The translations under genes were made by a program, and so were the position numbers. A stretch of 24,101 bases of DNA from a virus: positions 1 to 24,101 of the IMG/VR virus record IMGVR_UViG_3300027754_002810. One strand, written 5' to 3'. Numbering within the stretch: the first letter of the stretch is position 1; every line of letters begins with the position of its first letter. Below the pieces are notes generated by a model that was not told where the DNA came from, made no database searches, and saw only the letters and a list, made by a program, of their open reading frames with translations. This document shows positions 6,191-15,400 of this stretch, one piece after another.

Positions 6191-6622
6191 TTATTCAACA
6201 TCCTTTTTTTTAAACTTGCCCGATGGGTCCCTCTTTGGAGAACCCTCTTTTTTTCTTTTTTCTCGACTTTTGGCTCTTTGAGATGCCTTGCGCTCTAATG
6301 ATAGCACCTTTCCCTCTCCATGTAAAGAGGAATGCTCACTTCTATCAGTTAAAAAAAGGTTCTCTATGCGATTATCCATTTTAACTTCATTAACGTGATG
6401 AACAGACTCCCAAGGTTCCAGATATCTGCCAAAAAATTGTTCCAACACAAGACGATGCTCATATATATATCCATGATTTTCATAAGGATGGTCTGGGCGC
6501 AGTACTCGGATATATCCTTTTTCATCGGCGTACTTGCCACCCGTAAAGTTTGGATTATTTGCACCGGCTATAGAGCTTGATGCCCACTTAATGTCTTTTC
6601 TTTGAGATATAAGACCAGCCAT
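6191..6622 (-). CDS. HNH endonuclease, probably free-standing homing type
   Basis: This 143-residue protein has an HNH nuclease core at about residues 55-100. EHRLVLEQFFGRYLEPWE leads into VHHVNEVKMDNRIENLFL, where the HH pair and the N of NRIENL are the catalytic and metal-site residues of the HNH_3 type seen in phage homing enzymes. An N-terminal segment (NPNFTGGKYADEKGYIRV) is typical of the same family. The C-terminal 45 residues are lysine/arginine-rich and probably disordered or DNA-binding. It starts right after the last fibre gene and ends 7 nt before the metallophosphoesterase. No intron is evident around it, so a free-standing selfish endonuclease is more likely than a packaging HNH protein. 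Confidence 0.88.
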   Translation of the reverse strand: MAGLISQRKDIKWASSSIAGANNPNFTGGKYADEKGYIRVLRPDHPYENHGYIYEHRLVLEQFFGRYLEPWESVHHVNEVKMDNRIENLFLTDRSEHSSLHGEGKVLSLERKASQRAKSREKRKKEGSPKRDPSGKFKKKDVE

Positions 6623-6623
6623 A

Positions 6624-7565
6624 TTATACCTCGTAGGCTATACCTTGTTCTCCATACAGAACTTCAACATTCAATTCTTTCTCCAGCAGATTTTCGGCAG
6701 TTACACCAGGAACTCCACCTTGACCAGCAAACTGAACCATCAAGTATGATGTACGGTTTGTATCGTCATTTGGAGCTATTAGATTTGAAATTGTTTTATA
6801 GTCATTGGCAGCTGGAGTACTTGGATTATCGGCAAAGGCGTTCAATGCAGTAACTCCATTATTGTTATATGAATACAACCTTGGAGAGCCATACCCCATA
6901 GCCGTTGAAGAAGCCGACCTAGCGTTCATTACAATTCTACCATAAAAACGATCAGCGCTTGACAGTAAATCATAGTTATTATTAGCAACATATGTATAAA
7001 CATCCCAAGCAATAGAATCGCCCTTATCAAGCCACTTATAGCCCGTAGCAGCAACTGGAACAGAATATCCAGAACCAGCAAAAGTTGCTCTAGCGATGAC
7101 TGAGGCTAACGCAGGACTGTTCCTTTCTTGCGCCACATCGAACAAACTTTCATTGGTTACCGGACTGTAAGTAGCATTAAAAGGAATAGAGCGAGAGTGT
7201 CTAGATGTTATAACAAAATAAAAACCATCCAAATATAGCAAGTTAGCCCTAGCCGTACCATCTGCGGCTAGGGCAGTATTGCTTCCATCAATATTAGTAG
7301 TATCTTGCCTAGCTGACGGACAAGAAAAATGGGCTTTATACCATCCAGTATATGGAGCAATAAAAGCATCTATTCCAAGCTCAGGAATTCTTGTAGGAAC
7401 ATTTCCTGGCATGGATTCAAAGCGATTAGTCATAAGAGACATAGCAACAATAGGGCCAGAAGAATTAGCGCACATAAGATAATTATCTTTATCGTTCTCA
7501 ACCATCTGGTTTAATGAAGCAGAGGCAAGAGGAGTATTCGGAGCCCAAGACATAGATTTATACAT
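6624..7565 (-). CDS. Tail fibre / minor tail protein, third of three related genes
   Basis: This 313-residue protein is rich in Ser, Asn, Thr and Tyr, as expected of a beta-structured fibre or tail-tip adhesin. Its N-terminus, SWAPNTPLASASLNQMVEND, aligns with the starts of the two preceding genes: a hydrophobic anchor, then an L/M-x-x-M-x-x-N-D motif. This is probably the part that attaches to the tail tip. The remainder diverges and is likely the receptor-facing part. Its ATG overlaps the previous stop as TAATG. Low-complexity NNNY/NNG stretches occur at about residues 195 and 235. No enzymatic motif is visible. The function is inferred from position after the tail hub and from composition. 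Confidence 0.72.
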   Translation of the reverse strand: MYKSMSWAPNTPLASASLNQMVENDKDNYLMCANSSGPIVAMSLMTNRFESMPGNVPTRIPELGIDAFIAPYTGWYKAHFSCPSARQDTTNIDGSNTALAADGTARANLLYLDGFYFVITSRHSRSIPFNATYSPVTNESLFDVAQERNSPALASVIARATFAGSGYSVPVAATGYKWLDKGDSIAWDVYTYVANNNYDLLSSADRFYGRIVMNARSASSTAMGYGSPRLYSYNNNGVTALNAFADNPSTPAANDYKTISNLIAPNDDTNRTSYLMVQFAGQGGVPGVTAENLLEKELNVEVLYGEQGIAYEV

Positions 7566-8482
7566 TATGGCCTCTCCAATGCGCTAGCGTCATATGGGTT
7601 ATTTTCATAGACTTCAAACATAGGAGATATAGAGTTGTCATCCAAGACTCCAGGCTCAACCCCGGCAGGCTTCTCGCAAGGGCCGCAGTCCTCAACTGAG
7701 ATGTAGCCATTAAACTGCTTGATGGCTTCCAAATCTCTTATCCCTCCAACGCCATTGAAGTATTGCTGAGGGAGCCCGAAGGGCGGAGCAGCGGAACTCC
7801 TTAAGTCCATAGCCTCAGGAGGAACCACCCCACCAAAGGCAACCATGGGACGAAACTGAACCTGCAAAACAGCAGCTCCACTAGTCTTTGCAGCAATAGC
7901 ACGAACCGCATGGCACGAACTAGGAACAGATCCTTTAGCAGATGAGTCCCCCCAAGACCATATATTTACATCAGTATTATTCTCAACATCTCTATGGAGC
8001 ACGTACTTACCCAAAGAGCCAGCATCAACTACTCCACCCATCTGGTAATCTGCATCGACTAGATTGGTCCAGTACAATAAATCGTGACGATGAGTAAGAT
8101 CTCTTACTCTAATTTCCATGCGTCCAGTTTGCCCAGTTGCAGCCGTAGACCCAGTAAGGTTAGAAGCCCACACATAATCTATGTGTAGCATTATCTTATA
8201 GTATCGATTAGACTCAAAGTTTACAGTCAAATTAGAACCCGCTGGCTGACTGAATGTCATAGGAATCCAATCAATAGTATTGTGCTGAGTATAGCCAGCT
8301 CCAATAGTATAAGAATAATTAGCATCTGTAGTTTTCATGTTATTCGCAATACCCAGAGCAATAACACCCTTGGCGTTCATCTCTAAGCCATCTCGTATTG
8401 CATCGTCGTTGTCGCTCATGTTCTGGAGCAATCTATAGTCTGCCTTGGCAAAACTAGCAATATTAGGCTGTTGTATTTGCAT
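7565..8482 (-). CDS. Tail fibre / minor tail protein, second of three related genes
   Basis: A 305-residue protein. Its N-terminus (LLQNMSDNDDAIRDGLEM, then AKGVIALGIA) shares the M-x-x-N-D motif and the following 'G-V/I-I-A' strand with the genes on both sides. The middle is beta-rich, with MEIRVRDLTHRHDLLYW and YVLHRDVENNTDVNIWSW looking like strands of a jelly-roll-like fold. The C-terminal 65 residues contain SVEDCGPCEKPAGVEPG, a Cys-x2-Cys that could form a disulfide or bind metal. The 3' part of the gene is locally GC-rich (37 G+C in the 60 bases 7741-7800), unlike its neighbours, which hints at a separate origin. The start abuts the upstream stop codon. Function is inferred from context. 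Confidence 0.7.
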   Translation of the reverse strand: MQIQQPNIASFAKADYRLLQNMSDNDDAIRDGLEMNAKGVIALGIANNMKTTDANYSYTIGAGYTQHNTIDWIPMTFSQPAGSNLTVNFESNRYYKIMLHIDYVWASNLTGSTAATGQTGRMEIRVRDLTHRHDLLYWTNLVDADYQMGGVVDAGSLGKYVLHRDVENNTDVNIWSWGDSSAKGSVPSSCHAVRAIAAKTSGAAVLQVQFRPMVAFGGVVPPEAMDLRSSAAPPFGLPQQYFNGVGGIRDLEAIKQFNGYISVEDCGPCEKPAGVEPGVLDDNSISPMFEVYENNPYDASALERP

Positions 8483-9484
8483 CTAAATTCCTCCCCTTAT
8501 AACGCCGTTTTCTTTAAGAGCAATAATGCCCTTAGTTGAGCCACAATCAGTGGCAATGAACTGCGCTGTAGGTACTGCTCCGGCATAATAAAAATCAAAT
8601 GGCCTGGTTCCAGCGAAAGTTGTAATTGACGTATCTGGCTCTCCAGTATAGGCTCCATTAGCATCGGTATATTTAACTGTCTTGCTATAGGTAGAAGTAA
8701 ACTCTGATAAATAATATCTCCTGCCCGAGTTGACAGTTGCAGGAGTAACCGCTGGATACATTGTAGTATAGTATTGCTGGTCTGGCTCATACACAACTGG
8801 GACTTCAGTTGCTCCAGGGACAGTAGTCCTATTCTGTTCCCATATTTCCATTTTCAACTCGTTACCGGCAACTGCAGTCGATGAAGCAGTCTGCGCTTTC
8901 CACATGACCTCATAAAGATGGGGCCCAGGAGATGGGTCTATATCATAACAATCATAATAAACTGAATGCATAGATTGAGTATTGGGCTGACTACTCCACA
9001 AATCTGTACCAGACTCTGCAGTAATTTGCTCACCATCTCTAGTGATAATAAATCCATCAATTGTCCAGTTTGCCATAGAAGTAGAAGATCCAGTTGGATT
9101 GCTATGTACAAATAAAGGCACATACAGCTCTAGATGCACTACTCTAGCGGGTTCCACGTTTATATTAATAGACAAACCATTTGGATTAATTTCCCAGTTA
9201 TCGATGACCCGAACATAATCTTTCAATCTGGCTACTGTATTTTTAGATTCACCGGCAACAGCGCTCATGCCAAGATTTGCAGGACTAGGATTGGCACGAT
9301 TAGTGTCCCTATATCCTTTAGTTCCAGTATTAGAAGCATACATAGTTAACTCACTGTAGCCAATGATTCCTCTAGGTCTGATATCAATTTCATCTACAAT
9401 GGTTTGATCGTTCTGAGCCATGGACTGCATCTTGTCAATAGACAGTGGCTCTGAAGCCCATGTAACTTTTTGATATAACTCCAT
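8483..9484 (-). CDS. Tail fibre / minor tail protein, first of three related genes
   Basis: A 333-residue protein follows the tail hub, with its ATG overlapping the hub stop as TAATG. The N-terminus, VTWASEPLSIDKMQSMAQND, then RPRGIIGYSEL, contains the module shared by the three consecutive genes. Central beta-rich segments (VVHLELYVPLFVHSNPTGSS, WTIDGFIITRDGEQ, YEVMWKAQT) suggest a carbohydrate- or receptor-binding sandwich fold. The end, FIATDCGSTKGIIAL, has a D-C-G element also found near the end of the next gene. There is no signal peptide or membrane segment. A structural role at the tail tip is likely, but the receptor cannot be inferred. Confidence 0.72.
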   Translation of the reverse strand: MELYQKVTWASEPLSIDKMQSMAQNDQTIVDEIDIRPRGIIGYSELTMYASNTGTKGYRDTNRANPSPANLGMSAVAGESKNTVARLKDYVRVIDNWEINPNGLSININVEPARVVHLELYVPLFVHSNPTGSSTSMANWTIDGFIITRDGEQITAESGTDLWSSQPNTQSMHSVYYDCYDIDPSPGPHLYEVMWKAQTASSTAVAGNELKMEIWEQNRTTVPGATEVPVVYEPDQQYYTTMYPAVTPATVNSGRRYYLSEFTSTYSKTVKYTDANGAYTGEPDTSITTFAGTRPFDFYYAGAVPTAQFIATDCGSTKGIIALKENGVIRGGI

Positions 9485-12400
9485 TATGAAACCTTCCGAA
9501 GTGTCATTGTTTGCTGAATTCCTCCATCGTATGACATGTTAATGGACATAATCCAATATTCGTTATTTGATATTGAAATTCCTTGTAATGATTGTATTTT
9601 AATTCTATCACCTAATTGAAGGTGAGGTATGCCCATTGTGCTAATTTCTAGCACTGGGCAGGGGATGGAATATTTAGCGAGTAAAAACTGGGCTAAATCT
9701 TGCGCATAGGCGGCATCTTGAATTAGTGGATTGTCAATTTCAAGTATTTTTTCCCCATACTTACGAATGTTGTCTTTATAATCTGACGAAACTTCCACAA
9801 CCAACTGCTTTCCAGTCTCACTCAAGCTGGCGGATACTCCAGCCACCTCAAAAGCATTATTTAATTTAGTAACAGGGTTGGTTCCAGACAGTACAATATA
9901 TCTATCTGAGACTTTAGCTAAATCAGTAGCAAAAGCTCTAAGATATCCTCTTTGTCCATTAAATCTCCAATTAGACAAAGAAACGGTTTTGTCAAAAATA
10001 TCTGACGTTAGATATGGATATTTAACGAAATAAACCGGCTGACTAGACCACTCAAGATTATATTCACGAGCCTCAGAAACAACTGAACCTGCAGGATGAT
10101 ATGAAGCAGATGACCCCCAATATCCTCTCTGTAGCTCAAAAAGAGAACTTCCACTAGACTTATTGAACTTAATGAACTCATCATCTATCTTAACAACGCC
10201 ACTCAACGGCCACAGCGGTTCATATATGCCAGCAGGATTGAGAGTCAAAGACAAAGATATTGTATCAGTACTAGAGGCGCTTATAGCGGAAGCCAATGGA
10301 CATATGGCTAGGGACTCATTGGATGGAGCAGCCCAGATGACGCTCAAGTTAGAGCCATATTTAGATGGTGGATATATCTTGATTTTAACTTTATTGGTAT
10401 GAAGCTCAACATTCTGGGACGCAGAGATAATATCTTGATCTTGATCTAAAGTATATTGAACAACGGAATGTTGGCTATCTAAAGCATCATCATATGACCT
10501 TCCATGCTCATAAACAAAATTGCCGTACTCATCGAAGAAGTACATTCCAATATCTGCGGTCGCTATCTTCAACATCTCAGCCCAATATGAATCTGCAGAT
10601 GTCCCAATCGAAGTATATACATTTTGTCTAATGCCTTTTCCTCTAACGTAATGTCTGAGGAAACTTGCTGCAGTCATAAGTTTTTTATATATTGCAAGAT
10701 TTGATATATAGCCACTAAATCCATTGGAACCAGCAACTCTATATCCTCCAATAATCAACTTAACCTGAGAAGCAGTGAGGGCAGCTGAAGAAGTTGCCCA
10801 TGCATATGTTGAATAAAGCACACCATTAAGATAGATATTTAGAGTACAGGTACCGGAAGCAAAAGTAAACGTGAAGCCTAGATGATACCATGTGTCAATA
10901 GATAGAGACGCGTAGGCGGCTCCCTGAGTGGGAGTAATGGCTAGCGATGTTCCATCTGATATCTTATTTATTTCAAACTTAATTTTAGAGTCAGAATCAA
11001 GGAATAGTCTCCATCTTCCGGCTATATCCGTGGCGCCAAAATCTTCTCTAGACAATAGATACTGTTTGGATGCAACGGTAGTTGGTTTTATCCACATATC
11101 AATAGCAAGCGGCACAAACTGACTGACAGTCATTGGTAAGTCTGCGGTATAATTCATATAAGCAACATGACCTAATGTAGAATCAAATTTGGTAGAACGC
11201 TCCGCTTCAGATGATATGGGGCTTCCAAAGTTAGATACAACCTTATTGCTGTCAATAACTTCGCTATATCCATCTCCAGAGGTGCCCATACGGTATGTTA
11301 AATAATTTTTGTCACCAGCATAATCTTTAACTGCTAAGCAGCCACTAGGCTTCCAAGAATTAGAGGATAAAGGCGCATTTACCGAATGAGCAGTATAAGC
11401 ATACATGTGATTTGTAAACTTAGTCATATTAGGAACCATATTTTGCTTAGTGTTGGCACCAGAACGATAGGCAAAACCAGTTTGCTTAAAGTCCTCATAC
11501 TGAAAATATCTACCCTGGTTTAGAGGCCAGTAATATAGAAGTCTGCCGTTAGATTCAGGAGCAGTAGATGACGAATCATATCCTGCTTTAGAGTAGTGAT
11601 TGTAAAGTTCAATAGCAGATAGTGCCCTATTATAAATAGCAATATGAGCAAAAGATACATCAGAGGCATATGTCGTAGCAGTCAGCGCTATTGACCCTAT
11701 TCGCAATGAAGCAGGGGGAGTAGCCTGGGCCATATATATTCCAGAGTCTACGAAATTATTGGTATCGTCCATAGGAACTATTTTGCCGTTTATATAAAAT
11801 TGAGCCTTAGCTCCCATGATTGTTATCGCAACATGACTCCAAGCATTTAATGGTAAAGCATTAGATATGTGACTAGTAAAAGTCTTGGCAAGTGCTGTAG
11901 TGTTATACACATTAAAAACTAAACGCCTACTCGAATCCATCGACAAGCTCCACTCTCTGTCGCCAACGACTGAAGATGTCTTGCCCAATAGAGGAGTTGC
12001 GACTGCATTAATAGGTTTTACCCAAAGCTCAGCAGTAAAAGCAATATTCCTAGATAGGACATTGGGAAACAAACTAAAGTTATATGGATAAGACGCTCTA
12101 TTGCCATTTACAGTTCCTTCAAATGGATAGGAACTAGTATTTGGAATAGTAGCATACGATGTAGTATTAGTTGACTTAAACTTAATAGCCCTACTTGAGT
12201 CTTCACTTTTAATTGGTCCCTCTACTGATGTAAAACCAGATGAAGCCAGAAAACCATTTCTGTCATATCCCGAAATATCTCTAAGCAATGGCTGAGCGGC
12301 AGAGTAGGTTCCAGCATAAGAGTTAGTCGCATTTAACTTTAAGTCCATTGGGTAATAAGCAACTGGCGCTCCAGCAATAATCATGTTTTTATATATGTTG

Positions 12401-15400
12401 CTGCTATGGGCTCCATTGCGCTTATTGTTTATTGGAGAGTTCATATACTTACGGATTTGTGTCTGACTTCTTGAATTTCCCCATATCTTGATTTCCTTTA
12501 GAGAGCCAACAAATATTGATGAAGAGTTTAAGGTATGTGGAGCAGTAGCGACACCTGCAGATGCTGTACCTGGGGTAAATGCTGCGCCAATGAGCATTTG
12601 ACCAGATGGTCTAAATCCAACAAAGCCGCCATATGAAGCAGTTGCATCTAATGTGCCGTCCAAATAGACTTGTACAGTAGCAGCCTGATTTACTGATGCA
12701 AGGCTTGGGTCTATAACTACAGCAATGTGATGCCAAATATTATCGGCAATAACGGAAGTAGACAGAGAGCCGACACCTAAGCTTGTTCCAGGCTCTCCAG
12801 TCATCATCCTCACTTCTATTTTTCCAAGTGAGCTTACACCAACATAAAATTCTGACGAGTATCTTTTGGTGGCAAAATTAACAATTGATTTGCCATATGC
12901 GGTAGAACCGCACTTAATCCAAAAGTCTAATGTCATCTCAGAAGATGGAAAATCATAGAACGTCTTTGGCAAAACTCTAGTGGCTGCGTATGTGGTATCT
13001 TTCTTGACTCCAAGTACATTGGTGCCAGAAGGTGCCATAAGTAAGTCACCAAATGGATGGCTATACATATAAAGATTGCCATCAAAGTTAAGAGCAAATG
13101 GCTCTAACTTAGTTTCATTAAACCGCCAATAGGCAGCTGGACTATCTTTTATCACTTCAGAATAATAGTTATTGTCTAAAACAACTTTGGATGATGGGAC
13201 ACCTGCTCTAAGTGCAAGTTCACCAATAGCTGAAGCTGCAGTAATTTCACTAGCTATGTATCCATCTACAACCATAGTATCTTGTAGTTTTGCACTAAAA
13301 TCTCTACATTGAATAGCGGCAGTCATATTATCTGAAGATATGCCCCAAGTGTCAGAATAGAAAATTCCCTGTTGAATATATTCAGGAGTAGAGCCTGAAG
13401 ACGTTCTATATAGATATCCAGTAGTAAATTTCATACCGGGAAATATAAGGCCGTATAAATCACTGCCGGAGTTTTCAATATTAAAACGACCAGAGGTATT
13501 ATCCAATGCAAGGCTGCACGTATTGGCGCCAGTTGCACCGAGCGGTACAGAGCTATCGTTATTTTCCCTGACTTTTGATACTTCCATGGTTGAAACATAA
13601 GAAGAAATATCTTCAGTCCATCTAGGAGCAAACTCTTCTATTCTAGCTGAATCATTGGCATATAAGGTAGAGGTAATAAAGAGTTGCATTGCTCTAATTT
13701 TTATAACAGGAATACTATAAAGGCCAGAAAGAGGATAGGTATAACTTCCGTTTCCAAGTGCAACAATTCCAGCAGATGCACTAGTTACAGCAGATGACCA
13801 AGTATATGTTACTTCCCCATCAGTACTATATTCATAGTACATCTGAAAACCGCTAATTGGTCCATAGTTTTTAGTGCTGTAGATATCAATATAATTAGCA
13901 TTAATGGAATCAAATTTTAAATAGATACTTTGAGCTGAAGCAAAGTTGCCGGATACATCAGATTTAGCTTTTGACCACCATCCATATTCGTAATTAGTAT
14001 CTACTAGTACTTCGTTGCGTTCAGTGAAGTAATAGTCTCCATCGGCTGTGATTACGTTACCAGCCTCATCTAGGGCATCCAACACAGCCCACTGAATAGT
14101 GTGTTCTGTTTGTCCATTTACTACCTGAAGTGGGTTATATATTTTATTTATAGCCTTATTGTCATTAGGCAAAGCAGAAGATTGAATTACAAGAGCCGCA
14201 GCCCTTAAGTCTACATTGGCATTATCAACAAAAAACTCACTTAACATAACTCCAGTAAGTTGATATCCACTAGTCAAATATCCAATGGAAATCGGCCACG
14301 AGTTATTTGTATTCATAGTATTGGCCATAACCGAACTAGAAACTGCAGTCGAATAATTGCCATCAATCATCAAATATATTCGATTATCTGAGCCAATAGT
14401 CATCAAGATATGGTGCCACGCTCCGGTGCTGATAGCAGCAGAGGTTGCAGTGCTAGTTACTGAGGAGCCGTAGACATTTGCTGTGACAGTTGCAGTCGCT
14501 CCAGACCTATTGATTCCCAGCATCCAAGATCTATTTGCGGCAGTGATAGTTCCATCACCCATGCCCGCAATTTCCTGATTGGCGGTGACGCTAGTGGCAA
14601 TATAGACATAGCACCCTACGGTTAAATTATTGCCACTGAATATTGACACACCCCCTGACGCGTTGGTGGACGTAGGGTAGATACCAGATATATTTGAATA
14701 TGGCGCAGTAGCATTAATAAACTTGATAGACCCATCGTCTATTCTGCCAGTTAGCGGAGCATAGGTCACACCGTCTAATGTTGGCATAAAGTTTACATTG
14801 GCAGTTCCAGTGTTTGTTATATATCCTGTCCTACCGTAGTTAGAATAATCTTTAATATTTTTATATAAATCAACAGAAGACCTTGCTGACACATTCAAAG
14901 AACCGCTCTTCCATCGCCTAGATACATCATCAAAAGACAGTGAAGATTGATATATAGCAACTTCGTCAATAAATCCTAGATATGAAGAGCCAGCCATACC
15001 TAACGAATAGGTAAGAAACTTAGTTGCTAAATATAAATTCCCACTAGCTACTTCAATAATGTTTCCATTCTGGACATTAGATGTACCAACTAATACATTG
15101 TTGATATACATCTTCAATTCTTTAGAATTGTAGGTAACAACAATATGGGACCAAGAACCGGCGCTAATTGGCGCACTGGACTTTATATCCATATATACGT
15201 TAATATTAGAAGACCCAGGAGGACTCATATTCCCCGAGTTATTCATTATGACAAAACGAGGATAGGCAGTTGAAGCAGCAGACGCTGACGGATTCTCCAA
15301 AAGCAATGACCACTCAGAAGTTTCCTGAATAGCGTTCTGAAACACAGACCTTAAGCCAGTCTTATATGCAACAACACTTCTTCCAGCAGGAATAAGAGTT

